Shown in pieces: positions 24,301 to 37,340 of a DNA stretch of 64,000 bases. Origin of the DNA: Warburgia ugandensis (lineage: Eukaryota; Streptophyta; Magnoliopsida; Canellales; Canellaceae); the NCBI GenBank assembly GCA_035236585.1, contig CP141134.1, positions 24,574,914-24,638,913 of the forward strand. Reading direction: 5' to 3'. How positions within the stretch are numbered: position 1 is the first letter of the stretch; every line of letters begins with the position of its first letter. A program made the position numbers and the translations under genes. Below the pieces are notes generated by a model. That model was given only the letters and a program-made list of their open reading frames with translations. It did not search any database and had not been told where the DNA came from.

Positions 24301-25790
24301 AATGGACACTTAATAGCTCTTCTCGTAGAAAGTACTTTAGTTACAACAAGGACTTTTATGCTATTGTGAGGGATTTAGAACATTGGAGCCAATATTTTCT
24401 TCTAAACATTTGATCTTTTTTAGATCATGAAGATATGCAATTTCTCAAAATCCAACAATAGCAAAGTAGAAGACATGCTATGTGGGTTGAATTTATCCAA
24501 TACTTTTAGTTCATCATAATTCAGAAATTTGGAACTTAGAATGTGGTCATTGATACCTTGGCCATGAGACATTCTTTGTTGGCCATTTTGAATTCCAAAG
24601 TTGTTGGTTTTGGAATAATGAAAAGCTCTACATGTGGGACTCATACTCTACTTAGATTTGGAACAAATGTGAGCATGACCCTTATCAACAACTTTTTCTG
24701 CAAGAAGGGTTTTCTCTGCAAGGGAAATAACTTATGTATTACCTAATTCTCCCTTAGAGAAGCAACTATCAATGAAGCTCATGATAGAGGCCTTGCTGGA
24801 CATTTTATAAGAGATAACACTCTACTCTTGTTCTTGTGAAAGACAAGTTCTTTTATCCAAAAATGGCATAGGACATTTCTAAGCATGTACAACAATGCAG
24901 AATCTGTCATCTGGAAAAAAGTCTCCTCAGAACACAAATTTATATACTCCACTATTTTTCCTAACTCTCCTTGGGAAGAGGTGTGTAAGGATTTTGTTGT
25001 TGAACTACCAAGAATGCAATGAAATAACAATTTAGTCATGGTGGTTGTTCATTGCTTTCTCAAATGGTGCATTTCATGGCCTACCCTAAGACCATCGATA
25101 CTTTACATGTAGCCGACTTGTACTTCAAGGAAGTTACTAGAGTTCATGACATCCCCAAGACCATTACTTCGAATCAAGATCCCAAATTTATGAGCCATTT
25201 TTGGTGAACTCAATGAAAAAAGCTTGGAATTTGGTTGCAAATCAATTCTTCTTGTCATCCACAAGACAATGGGAAGACTGAAGTTATTAATAGGAGTTTA
25301 AGAAATTTGTTACAAAGCTTTATGGGAAATAACATTTGCAAATGGGATTTGTAGTTAGCTCAGGCTGAATTTGCTTTCAACTATTCATATAGCCAAACTA
25401 CAGGTTACAGTCCTTTTGAAACTATTTATAGAAAGAATCCTTTGAGCTTGTTGGATTTAGCACCACTTTCTGTTAGTCAACAATTTCATTAGAGATACTA
25501 AAGAGCGAGAAATGCAAATAAAAAGGTCATACGAGCATGTATATGGCAAAATTAAGATGCAAAATGAGAAGTATAAGGCTCAAGCAGATAACCACAAAAA
25601 AGCTACAGAGTCTCAAAAAGGCAATTTGGTCTATGTGCATCTTAGAAAGGAAATATTTTCTCAAAGATAACATTCTAAGCTCAAGGTAAGAGCAACAAGA
25701 CCTTTCAAGATATTGAAGAAAATTGATGCAAGTGTCTATAAGATTGAGCTACCTACAGAATTCGAAGTTTTAGACACTTAGTGTAGTTCA
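24301..25790 (+). pseudogene. Chromovirus-type RNase H and integrase fragment
   Basis: The plus strand begins LNSSSRRKYFSYNKDFYAIV and RDLEHWSQYF, typical of RNase H of chromoviral Ty3/gypsy elements. Further on are NVVIDTLAMRHSLLAIL, EAHDRGLAGHF (integrase zinc region), PWEEVCKDFVVELP, IPKTITSNQDPKF and CHPQDNGKTEVINRSL. The second integrase Asp is Asn (SNQD). The C-terminal part near 25680-25770 reads KLKVRATRPFKILKKI. Frames change several times. Reverse transcriptase and everything upstream are missing. Confidence 0.82.
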
Positions 25791-26537
25791 TCTTTCATTG
25801 TAGAAAGGATAGGACAAAAAAAAAAAAAAACTCAAAGACGAGCTCTTTCCAATCTTGGAAAAATGATATGGGAATGTCTCTTTTTCAAAAATCTGTTTAT
25901 GAATCAAGAAAGAACAAGATTGATTATCAAGATTTCAATGTCTTAGATCAATATAAAAATGATTCCTTAGATCATCCTATTTGGGATGGTTCAAATCCAC
26001 ATCAAATAGGCATCTTAGAACTTCATTTTTTGGATAGTTCAGACCAATTAGAAGTGCATGTCCCATCATCCAAACTCCAACACTTTCTTTTTCCCTTGGT
26101 TAGAACATGTTCTTGAAGTTTTCTCTACCAAAAATTATGTTGATTGGTCATGATCTCAAATCAGTCAAATTAGAAAACTACTAGTATGGAAAATTAGGCA
26201 ATTGCTTGCATGAAAATTTTCTTATCAAATTGTGGTCAAACTACTGTTTTAAAAGATACCTAAGTCTTAGAAACTATTATTTAGGAACCTACCTAATCCT
26301 TAGAAACCTTGTTTAGGTAATTTCTTCTAATCTTTAATCAATCTTGGAAACTACTTATCATTAAAAGCATCTACCTATCATATGGGAGGGTTTGTCCCCA
26401 AGCTATTTTAGCACTCTTTTGAGGTGGCAGATTTTCTGTATCCTTAGAGTGAAAAGCTAGTTTTACTCCCATCCTATCATCTAGTATCAAAAGTACACAA
26501 ACATTTAGTAAAACTAGTAGAAGATACTTAGTGAGTT
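25791..26537 (+). other. 3' tail of the chromovirus fragment
   Basis: An 82-residue open frame (25868-26116) continues in the element orientation and ends without a recognised domain. A chromodomain could not be identified. From about 26120 the sequence is AT-rich and may contain LTR remains (repeated CCTTAGAAAC wording), ending at the copia LTR. Confidence 0.4.
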
Positions 26538-27148
<611 letters not shown>

Positions 27149-27600
27149 CATAATAATCTCTTCTTTGGCTTATGTTTAGGGACAATGAAGATGTGCAATC
27201 ATCCTTCTACCTCTAGAGCCAGGACGTAGCCTTACCACACTTCAAGTATGAGGTTTTCCCCCTGCTTTCAACAACCAATAAAGTTAAGTACAAGCATTGC
27301 TACAACATCTCTGTAAGAACAAACTTTGAAAGTATGTTCATTACTTTCTCCTTTGTGTGAATCTTATTAAGAAATCCATAACTTTCCTACAACACTTTCC
27401 CTCTGTATCTTCATCCCAGGATCTTCTTTGAAGCACCTGTATCCTTCATATCAAAGTCCTTACTTCTTAACATGCACTTGAGTTTTTAGCCTTCTTTCGC
27501 TTAGGTAGTTCAACCAACTCCCAAGTTTTACTTTCAAGAAGTGACTCACTGTTTTCCTTCACAGATATTATCCACATTTCTCTCTCCTTACATGATATAG
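27149..27600 (-). pseudogene. Copia reverse transcriptase/RNase H remnant, catalytic core deleted
   Basis: On the minus strand TWELVELPKRKKA (27499-27530), the start of copia reverse transcriptase, is followed after a few bases by SKDFDMKDTGASKKILG (27421-27475), which normally lies roughly 190 residues further on. The core between them, with the YVDD box, is gone. The RNase H part toward 27149 is barely recognisable. Confidence 0.7.
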
Positions 27601-28858
27601 CATCCTAAAAATAATATAGCTCCCCACTACTGATTACTAAATTAAAAGAAAGTATTTCTTCAAACCCATAGCTCTCTAGAGCTTTTGTAGTTCACTTTGG
27701 ATAGATGAGTTTTCTTTTGCTTAGCTCCTCCTCAACTGAAAGTTTCTCACAATCATGTACTGTCTCTAACTTTTGTTTGCCTTGCTACATGTCCTTTACC
27801 ATTTGGGATTCATCAAATTATGACATCTTGACTAATGACAAATTTCCATGTAGTTTGGCATCATGGCTTGTAACCTTTCACTCCCTTCTCATAGACAAGA
27901 AATATAAACTTTCTTGATTTAAAGTTTGGTTTAGACTATCATCCACTCCGCACATGAACATAGGTAGGACATCCAAAGATCATCAACATAGAGTACTTGT
28001 CCTCCCTTCCTATCCAAACCTCTTCTATCACTCAACACTCAAGCTACATAGATGGTGATATGTTAACTACATAACATGTAGTGTTAATTTCTTCAACCTA
28101 GAAACTCTTTAGTAGCCCTACATGCAATCTCATGCACCTTGTTCCCACCAAAATAGTTCTATTCATATGCTCTACAACTCCATTTTGTTGTAGAGTCCTT
28201 GAAATAGTAAAGTGTCAACTACTGCCTTCACTATAATAGAACTTCATGAATTCATTTTCCTTATACTCTATCCCATATTATGACCTGAGACTTTATTTGC
28301 TTTGCATATTTATCTACTTTTCTACTTCTGCCTTCCACTACTTGAACTTAGTGAAAACTTCAAATGTCTCCTTCATAATTTAACCTAGCACTTTCCTAGA
28401 GAAGTTTTCAATGAAGCCCAGAAAATAACAAGTCCTTTCTTTGATGGCACAACATAGGTCCTCAAACATATAAGTATACATAATCAATAATACCATTGTT
28501 TCTATGGGTTAAAGTTTTAAGCATTAGCCTACACTGCTTCTCATAAACATAGTACTTGTAGAAGTCTAGCTTGCATGATTTTACTCCTTTCACCAATTTC
28601 CTTTTACACCCATATGCGACATGTTTGTGTTATTTGTGTAGAAATTTGCAGGTGAAGAGATAGTAGCTCCACCTAAAACTATGCTTCATATCATCTTGTA
28701 TATATTTCTATCTTTCTACCCTTCATCAATACCATGACCTTTAGATACTTTTAAAACCATATCTATTATTTTGTATGTGGAACCATTGGAATTTAAAGTA
28801 CCTAGGATCATTAAATTTTTATTCCACTCTTGTACATGTCTAACATTACCCAAAGTCC
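27601..28858 (-). pseudogene. Copia integrase remnant
   Basis: Near 28140-28200 the minus strand encodes TLQQNGVVEHMNRTI, the copia integrase motif with the catalytic Glu, followed by TRCMRLHVGL. Further parts (LRIFGCP-like wording near 27990) fit the integrase end. Stops and frameshifts are common. 27601-27940 is the poorly conserved stretch between integrase and reverse transcriptase. Confidence 0.75.
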
Positions 28859-29926
28859 TCATAACCCCTCAACCATGTTTATGTTAATTGTCTCAATCCT
28901 AATGAGCTTGTGTGCTACATCATTCTGCCTTAGGTCAAAACCACAATTGTAAGGTTTGAAGCTATGAAACCATTCTCCATTTGGGAACATATGGTAGGAG
29001 CATCCAGAATTCATAATGCATGCATTAACAAAGTAATCCACACCTGAAGAGACTAAGAGCAAGTATCCTTCATTTGATTTTTTTTGTTCCAATATGCTTG
29101 CTGAACTAGAAAATTTGTCATCATTCTCGTCCTTATTCTTTTGTCATTTAGGGTAGTCTGTTTTGAAGTGTCCCTTCCAATGGAAATAGTAGCATTTAAC
29201 TTCTTTTGTCCATGATTTTGATATTAACCTATTCATATTTGATCATGATTTCTCCTTAGTCCTTCTGCGGCCTTGATTTGACTTTACCCCAAGTCCTATT
29301 GAGAATCTTTCACTTTACTTTACCCTGTCTTTGTACTTGAAAATCATCTCCCTCACTCTACTTCTTTCTCATCTTATTAGATAAAAGAGTAGCAGTCACC
29401 TTGTATATTTTAATAATCTCCTTCCTAAATAGCAATGTAGTGACCAGATGATCATAGGAAGCGGGAAGCGAAGCCAACAACATCAATGCCTTATTTGTTT
29501 CATCAATTTTTATGTTAACTTCACTAATCACTAATTGATTTATTGAACGTGTTAAGAGAATCCATAAAATTTCTACCCTCTGCTATCTTTAGGGCATACA
29601 TATGCTTCTTCAAATATAACTTACTTATCAGATATTTTGTCTTATGTAAATTCTCCAACATCTCGCACAACTTTGGTGGAGATTTTCATCAAGCACATTG
29701 TACATAACCTCATCTGAGAGATATAACAAAATGGTACTCACCACTTTTACCTCAACCTTCATCACCTTCCATCAGTATGTCTTTCCCTTGTCAACTTGCC
29801 GATTTAATCTTGCTGAGTGAAGAGACCTTTCACCTTTAGTTGTCAGATACTGAAGTTATTTTTCTCATAAAATTTTGATCCTTTTGTCTTTATGGTTATC
29901 ATTGTAGATCACAAATCCAAACTTAG
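28859..29926 (-). pseudogene. Copia gag and protease remnant
   Basis: The piece at 28859-29092 reads IMNSGCSYHMFPNGEWF, the copia protease start; the usual catalytic Asp before Ser-Gly is Asn here. The gag zinc knuckle near 29150-29185 reads CYYFHWKGHFKTDY, in which the second and last Cys of the CCHC pattern are Phe and Tyr. The rest of gag toward 29900 is fragmented. Confidence 0.8.
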
Positions 29927-29939
29927 GGCTCTAGTACCA
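29927..29939 (-). promoter_or_regulatory. Initiator-Met-type primer binding site of the copia element
   Basis: The minus strand TGGTACTAGAGCC lies two bases inside the LTR end. The usual copia primer site, complementary to initiator tRNA-Met, is TGGTATCAGAGC. Two neighbouring bases differ. Confidence 0.8.
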
Positions 29940-29941
29940 AT

Positions 29942-30147
29942 TGTTGAAAAAACTAGCTACTATGATCCATATAAACAAAGAAAAAAGGAGAAAATAAGCA
30001 AATAAGTCACTCTCACGACACAACAAATTATGTGGTTCAACAATGTGCCTACTCCACAAAATCACCCTTCCTCATTATAAGAAATTAGAGAGAAATAAAG
30101 TACAAATTCATCAATTTTAATTGAATCCCAGAACCCACCTTGCAAAC

Positions 30148-30209
<62 letters not shown>

Positions 30210-30270
30210 CTCACTTTTCTTTACTTGTGTTTCTCTTACTCCCTACTTTACAAAATCCTTAAAAAGTTAT
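29942..30270 (-). repeat. Copia 5' LTR, first part
   Basis: Starts TGTTGAAAAAACTAGC next to the primer site and matches the left LTR through the CT run (30151-30206, 28 units) to about 30270. There it passes into CACTA transposase sequence. The remaining LTR portion is found at 44872-45015. Confidence 0.75.
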
Positions 30271-31150
30271 CTCTCTCCTTGGCATGCCATACTTGTTTCT
30301 TTGCTATTTTGTAATATAAAACATTCTTTTTGACCTTAGAATATGGAGGAAATTTCATAGGACCTTTGTAGGAATGTATTCCACCTACTCAGTTGAATTC
30401 CTCTTCAACTATCATCTTGATTGTCTACATGTTGGGCATGTAGTTTTATCCTTGTGCTCCTTCCTACTTCCTATACAAGATGCAATTGTTAGGACAAGCA
30501 TGCATCTTCTCATACTTCAACCTAGTGTATCAAGAGTTTTCTTTGCCTCCCATGTTGACCTCGCTAGTTTGTTCTCCTTTGGTAGCATTGTACCCACTAC
30601 TTTCAAAACTTTTGCAAAACATCAATTTGAAAAATCAAATGTGAAGTACTACCACTACACACAACTTGGTATATTCTATAGACTTAAGGTACAATAGCTT
30701 ATTAGCTCCCTCCAATGTAGGCTAGAGTTATTCAATGTTGTCCTGGAAGACAACACATGCATCTCGAAACATTAACACAACTTTAGTATCTATGACCCTT
30801 CTTATAGTGTCTTCATATTCACACCCTTGTTGAGGGCTCACGAGGAAGTCCTCCTCCATGCCACCTCTAGGGACGATAACTTTCATCAAAACCTTTGAAG
30901 CAAAATTGTTCTCTTAACTCACCTATAATTTCCGTTTTCAAGTTTCCACATCTTAAACATGGACATCACATGCTTTTATAGTCGCCCCTGCCCTAAGTGT
31001 GAACTCTATGAATTTTTTTGTTCCATCCACATATTCTCTTGATGATCTTAACATGGTCATCCAAGCATATTTGTCCATTGTATCTAAAATTTGAAGCTCA
31101 AGTATGTGTAAAGACTTCTCATACATGAAAATATTAATGAAAGTAAACAC
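30262..31150 (-). pseudogene. CACTA TNP2-like transposase, N-terminal fragment
   Basis: The minus strand at 30953-31150 reads MDKYAWMTMLRSSREYVDG and KKFIEFTL, the transposase-associated domain at the start of CACTA transposases. Its Cys-rich end is changed to ACDVHV. Further down come PTLEGANKLLYLKS, then KYEKMHACPNNCILYRK, a hallmark of TNP2-type transposases, and finally VWHAKERDN near 30270, matching the WHAEER segment. Several frameshifts are present. The catalytic half is missing. Confidence 0.8.
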
Positions 31151-31517
31151 TTGGTGTGCAACAAAAATGTTGGAAAAAACTTATATGCATGGGTGGAGAT
31201 TTTCCAACTCTAAGTTGGGACAGAACGATTAATGCACATGTGAAAGATCCATACATATGAAGGAAAAACTTTAAGAAAAGAATTTTATACCTATATTCAT
31301 GCAAATAAAATATGAGACAAACAAGAAAGACTTACCCACTCGGCTATTGGCTGAGATAGTACAGTTTCAAAGACAAAGATACATAAATCCAATTCGATTA
31401 TGGAGTTTTAGTCAAAGCTAGCCAGAGTAGAAATGCACCTACATGAGCATCAGGCTATAGTCTGATACACTATTGGATAAAGAAAGTCAACGAATGGAAG
31501 ATTACATGAAACAAAAT
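31151..31517 (-). other. CACTA sequence upstream of the transposase
   Basis: Non-coding stretch between the transposase start and the Athila-2 LTR. No terminal repeat is visible here, which fits its being internal to the CACTA element. The last 5 bases before the LTR are AAAAT. Confidence 0.5.
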
Positions 31518-33528
31518 TGTTGAGTTTTCTGCAAGTGCACGGCTGTTGTAGTCTAGCTCGTGCAAGTCCAGGTTAATTCCACTACGACTCGACTTGAAAG
31601 AATGGAGTTTACACAAATTTTAATTGTAATTTGATAGAAATAAAATTCAAGTTCATTAATCATTCCATGAGTAAACGAAAATTTAAATTTAAGTAGGCAA
31701 GAAATGAAAGTAAATGACAAATAAAGAGAACTTCCTTGTTTGACTGCTATGTCACGCAGCTAGTCATGACAGGTTCTAATTAATTACAACACAAAATAAG
31801 ACAAATAACTGCCCGAGATAACACAGTCCTTGGATAGTCAAAACATGAATAAAACATAATGAGGATAAAATAGGGCACAACAGTAATTAAATCCAAGATG
31901 CAAATTCCATTATAATTAAAGACCAAAGGACATAAATGGAATTTTATTTTGTTTATGTTTTCTTTTAACCATGAAAAAAGGGGCTATTGAGGAGGACACC
32001 TAGGTACGCTAGAGAAGATGCCGGCGAAGGGGGAAATCGATAAGAAACAAGAGGAGTCGGGTTTTTCCCGTGGAGCAAGGGAGAAAGGAAGAGTGAGGCG
32101 AGGGGCTAGAATCACACGATCTATCATCGCCAGTGGAAAATGATGCTTGGGTGATGGATTTGGGGTTTTGCGTTGAACAGAGGAGATGACGAACAGTGTT
32201 GGAGAAGGGATGCCAGCTAGTGCGCAGGTGGAAGAGGCGGCTCAAGTTGATCTAGGCAGAGGAGGGATTGGTGAAGGAGAGAGCGTGAAATGGGGTTGCA
32301 GCTCCTAATAGGGGAATAAGGGAATATGAGAGGGAAAATAAGAGGGGTGAACAGTGTTGGTAATAGAGGGAGACGATCAAATTTCTGATAAGAAGATGCA
32401 TTTCTGAGAAAGCCTATCCCTAGGCCGAACAAGAAAAGAAGCATAGAGAGGGGGTAATGCTGGCCTGGGTTCTGCTGGGTAGATGATGAATAGGAGTAAG
32501 AAGGGATGAATGATGGGTACCAAAGTGGGAGATGGGTACCAGACAGTCAAAGAAAAGCCCATGAGATTAGAAACATGGGAGATTGCTAGAGCTGATGCAA
32601 GTGGCTTGAGGTTGATCAACGGCTACCATGTGGGTGAAAAGGTGGCTTGGGTTGGTTTGGGCGATGATGCTAGAAATAGGGAAAAGTGCAAATGAAAAGA
32701 GAGAGTGAGGTGAAGAAGGGTTCATGCGCCCTGTGTTTCAGGCGGAGCGAGAGAGTTGGGGTTTGGCTAGCTATAGGAAAACAGAGTAGGGGAAAGAGCA
32801 AAGAAGATGGGGAAGAGAACTTGGGAGACCGGTATGGTCTGGCATGGCCAATGATGAGGGACAGGGAAAGTGAGAAGGAGATAGGAAGAGGGCAATAGAG
32901 GAAAGGCTCAGGCGGTGCTGGGCCGATGTGGTGAGGAACAAAAAGGAGAGAGTTGGGCGCTATCCAGTGCATTGATATAGGGATGCTAGGTCTAGAGAAG
33001 GAGAAAGGGTGGGAGAGGTGGAGAGGAACAATCCTTCCACCCCCTCTATCTGTCCAAACCCTGTAAAAAAAAATAAAAAAAATTCAAAACTCTCCAACCA
33101 TTCCTCTCTCAACTGCATTTAACATCCAAACTTTGCAACTTGCATTTTTTTAGGTTCCTTTCGGCTCTATGATTCTTTCTCCATTGTTTCTTCCTTATTT
33201 CCCTCTTCATTGTTTGCAGTCCACTTAAATACTTAGTTTAAGCAATAATCTCTTGTGATGTGGGTCCATCTAGTCACTTCAATGATCTACACTGATTAAG
33301 TCCATCTAAGCAGCCCAAATTATTTTGGATTACTTGCAAAACAAAATACTAAATTAGAATTACCTAAACTATGTATCTAATTAGCTGTAATAATAATCTG
33401 ATCGTTAACTTTTTTGAATTAATGGTCGGATCATAAATTAAAGTTAAAATTAACTTTAAATTATAAAATTAAATAATCTAATAAAATGTTAATCTAAGGT
33501 TATTTTAGGCAAAATTAAACTCTCAACA
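31518..33528 (-). repeat. Athila-2 3' LTR
   Basis: 2011 bp, bounded by TGTTGAG and CTCAACA. Over 31981-32112 against 42411-42542 I count 21 differences in 132 aligned bases, mostly transitions. The block 32000-33020 is GC-richer than the rest; open frames there are not conserved between the two LTRs. Confidence 0.88.
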
Positions 33529-33540
33529 TACCCCCTAACC
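33529..33540 (-). promoter_or_regulatory. Polypurine tract of Athila-2
   Basis: The minus strand GGTTAGGGGGTA directly precedes the LTR start TGTTGAG. Position and purine run are as expected for plus-strand priming. Confidence 0.7.
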
Positions 33541-35313
33541 AGCATTTTGCTAATCTCTAACAAAACATGTGAAAAATTATTGAAGGCAAAATGGTCACCA
33601 TTTTCGTAGGTACTCATGGTTGTATTTAGCATATGCAACAAACCCTTAAACCCCTAGGTTACCTCTAGTAGAAGAGTTAAGCCTCGTGAGGGTTTGTAAA
33701 GAATTTACCACAAAATTCCTAAAAGACAGTTCCTAAATTTATCTCTAACACTTTCCTTCTATCCATACTTAATTTACCACCTCAACATGTTAATAAAAAT
33801 GAATAAAAAATTCAAAAACCCTACTCATATTCTAATAATATTTCATTTAAGCTTAGATCTCAGGGCGTTGTGCGTGTATAGTCTACATATACAATAGATC
33901 TTTGTTTTTAAGTAGTGTACAACTCTTAAACTCCATCTGAAATATATTTTGACCTCAATCTTCACTAATAAACATACACTCAGAAATAAAATCTCTTACA
34001 TAAAGGTTCAAATTATATCTCTCTTGAATATGTAAGCAGATTCAATAAAAACAAATTTATCTCACATATACTCATAATGGAATGGGAGTTACAAAGGAGT
34101 GTAGTTTTAATCCCTTTAGAAGGAATAAGATGCCATTTCCATTGATCTTTTGTAAATATTACTCTTTAAATCCTAAATTTTCGTATCCTCATCAAGACTA
34201 TATTCATCCTAAAATCATTAGGTCTTTAACTAGGACTAAATGAAGGCTTGGGATAGGGTATAAAAAGAAGGGGTTTAAAGGATGTTCAAAATATCTTCAA
34301 AAATAAGTGGAGACCTTCTAAAGTCGACAATTCTTCTTTACTTTGTTTGCCTCAAATGAATATATCTTTTTCCACTTTTCTACTTTCTTCATTTTTTTTT
34401 TCAATACTTTTAACTCTCTTTTGAAGAACATTTCTTTTCTTAATATTCACTTTTCTTCCTTTATTGCAACTAAAAGGTATATCATCATTCTTCTCTAACT
34501 TATAATTTGAAGAATATAGGTAATAGATATGTTATACTGGGTTAATACGGGTAAAGGTTAACTTGGGTAAGAAAAGAAAAAGCTCATATAAAAGGCTCAA
34601 ATTAGCTAACTAGTGGAAAAGATAATCTTGGGTAAGCTTTATGTCTCTAGTTTAACAACAAGGAGCCTAAATCCTTTTATAGGTTTCCTATAATCTATGA
34701 GATTCAATGAAATTTTAGAATGTTGAAAGTAGTATTCTAATAATTTAGGTAATTGGCCAAATTTAAATTGATGGGAGCACACTGAAGAAAATTAAGAACA
34801 CATTTATAACCTCTAAAAAAGAATGAATGGCTCTAAAGACTCACTTAGGTTATAGGTCTCCACTAAATTTCTTCAGGATCTTTATAGTCATAACTACTTA
34901 TTAACTTAGACTATATACATGTAACTGTGTATACAGATACGATTTCATACTTAGCTTTCATGAAATACTTTAGAAAATAAGTAAAATGATGAATTAATCA
35001 TGTACAATTCTATTAATATGTAATGAATGGTAATTCAAGATTAGAATTTCTAAAAATCTCATCATTGTATATGAACTATCCCTTTTTCTTATCTCCTTTT
35101 TTGAACATCAAGAAATTTAACAAAAACTAGAATTTGCTAGCATTCTACACCCCCCAACCTAAGAGAAACATTGTCCTCAATGTTTAAAAACATACGACCC
35201 TATATGACAATGGAACAATGTAGAAGACTGAGATGGGAAAAACTTCTGGGTTGCCTCCCAAAGAGTGCTAAGTTTAATGTCTTCAACTAGACGTGTTTAG
35301 AGTTTGAACCCAC
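33541..35313 (-). other. Athila-2 non-coding 3' region
   Basis: About 1.8 kb between integrase and polypurine tract with no env-like reading frame. It contains the conserved TAGTCTACATATACAATAG block near 33880 and the G-rich motif at 35145-35182 (minus strand). Near 35240-35290 is a block with GGTTGCCTCCCAAAGAGTGC, also seen reversed in Athila-3 around 59370-59405. Confidence 0.65.
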
Positions 35314-36530
35314 TTAATCTTGATAGATAGGATCCTCTAGAGTTGTGGACTCAACTTGTGGATTCTCATATTCTAAGAAAGGCTTTAGACATTGACCATT
35401 TACTTTAAAGGTGTGGCCAGTCCTAGTGTCTTCAATCTCGATAGTCCCATATGAAAATACTTCTTTAACAATATAAGGTCCAGTCCATTGAGTTCTAAGT
35501 TTCCCTCGGAAGAGGTGAAGCTTAGAGTTGTAAAGAAGTACATTTTGGGATGGAGTAAAGGATTTTCTTAAAATGTTTGGATTATGAAAAGCTTTCATCT
35601 TTTCCTTGTAGATCCTATTACTCTCATAAGCTTCCTGTCAGATCTCCTCCAACTCATTAAGTAGAAGCTTACAAAGCAAGCCTACTTTACTCATATCGAA
35701 ATTTAATCTTTTAATTGCCCCATAGGCTCTATGTTCCAATTCTACAAGCAAGTGACAAGCTTTATAAAAAATAATACAGTAAGGGGACATGTCAATTGGG
35801 GTCTTAAATGCAATCCGATATGCCCAAAGCACATTCATCAGTCGAATAGACCAATCCTTGCATTTTGGGTTAACAGTCTTCTGTAAAGTCTGTTTAATAG
35901 CCCAATTTGACACTTCAACTTGTCTACTCATTTGTGGGTGATATGGGGTTGCAACTTTATGTGTGATGTTATGTGTTTTCATTACTAAACACTTTGTCGC
36001 AAAAATGAGTCTTATTGTCACTAATGATGGCTTGAGATGTTCCAAATTAGGAAAATATATTTCTTTAAAGAAGATAATAACTATTTTATGACCATTAACT
36101 TGACATGGAATAACCTCAATCCATTTGGAAACGTAGTTTATTGTGACTAAAATATATAGGTATCCAAAAGAAGGTAGAAATGACCCCATGAAATCGATGC
36201 CCCAACAATCAAAGACCTCCACTATGAGAATGGGGTTTAAAGGCATCATATTCCTACAAGTTATTCCTCCTAACTTTTGGAAGTGCTCACATTGCTTATA
36301 GAAGTAATAGGTGAGTGACAAAAGAGTTGGCCAGTAGAAACCACATTGTAAGATTCTTGCAGCTATTTTCTTGGTAGAAAAATGCCCATCGCATGCTTCT
36401 GAGTGACAAAAAGAGATGATACTGGATTGTTAAATGTTAGGCACACATCTTCTAATTATTTGATCTGAGCAGTATTTAAAAAAATACAAATCATCCCAAA
36501 AAGATTGTTTGACAAGAATTTGGTCTTTTC
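35314..36530 (-). pseudogene. Athila-2 integrase remnant
   Basis: The best-preserved integrase of the window. The 227-residue frame at 35638-36321 has CWGIDFMGSF (first Asp) and HPQMSRQVEVSN (Glu). The second Asp motif ISDNKTHFCDK is present near 36010 but in another frame, so two frameshifts surround it. The C-terminal frame (35314-35598) has KSFTPSQNVLLYNSKL and WTGPYIVKEVF, the GPY-type module, then VNGQCLKPFLEYE. A stop at 35638 separates the two. Confidence 0.88.
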
Positions 36531-37340
36531 ATTTTTGGTTCAATGTGTCGAAATCTTTCCCGTGGCTAGATAATTTTCAATATCCACAAACCAAGGGAGA
36601 TTGGAGACATTAAAAATTTGTTCATTAGGGAAGGTATCCTTGATTGGCAATAAATCCAAAGGCTCAGTTAGGATCAATCTAGAAAGGTGGTCACCCACTA
36701 TGTTTTCTACTCCTTTCTTATCTTTAAGCTCTAAATCAAAATCTTGGAGTAGAAGGATCCATCTAAGAAGTTGTGGCTTAGCATCCTTCTTTGAAAGAAG
36801 GTACTTTAGTGTTGAATGATCAATGAAAATGACTATCTTAGAGCCTATCAAGTAAGACTGAACTTATCCAGTGCAAAGACTATGGCAAGGAGTTCCTTCC
36901 CTGTGGTAGAATAATTCATTTGTGTACTGTTAAGTGTCTTGCTACCATAGTAGATGACAGAGGGCTTCTTATCCTTTCTTTGTCTTAAGACTGCCCCTAC
37001 AGCATAGTCACTTGCATCAAACATGATTTTAAAGGGTACTTTCCATTCGGGGGGTTGCATGATGGGTGCTATGGTTAACTTATCCTTCAGTTTAGTAAAG
37101 GCTTGGTGACAGTCAATAGTCCATTTGAATGGAGTGTCCTTAGCTAGGAGATTACACAATGGTCGAGATATTACATCGAAATCTTTTATAAACCTCTTAT
37201 AAAATCCTACATGTCCTAAGAAGGAGTGAATGTCTTTAATTGTTTGAGGGGTGGGCATATTAGAAATGAGATCAATTTTTGCTTTTTCTACCTCTATTCC
37301 TTTTGACGAGACAATGTGGCCAAGTACAATTCCCTATGGT
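36531..37340 (-). pseudogene. Athila-2 RT connection and RNase H remnant
   Basis: 37258-36848 reads FLGHVGFYKRFIKDFDV, MFDASDYAVGAVLRQRKD and KELLAIVFALDKF. The next frame (36851-36540) resumes with IGSKIVIFIDHSTLKYLL and ENIVGDHLSRL. Four acidic motif residues are visible, but a frameshift of one base splits the domain at the two overlapping frames near 36850. Confidence 0.86.

Noticed and set aside
30300-30700. Plus-strand frame of 107 residues at 30374-30697
   Set aside because: Antisense of the CACTA transposase fragment, whose motifs are on the minus strand.
32009-32972. Overlapping frames in the Athila-2 3' LTR that could suggest a gene
   Set aside because: The GC-richer LTR region gives open frames on both strands, but they are not kept in the partner LTR.
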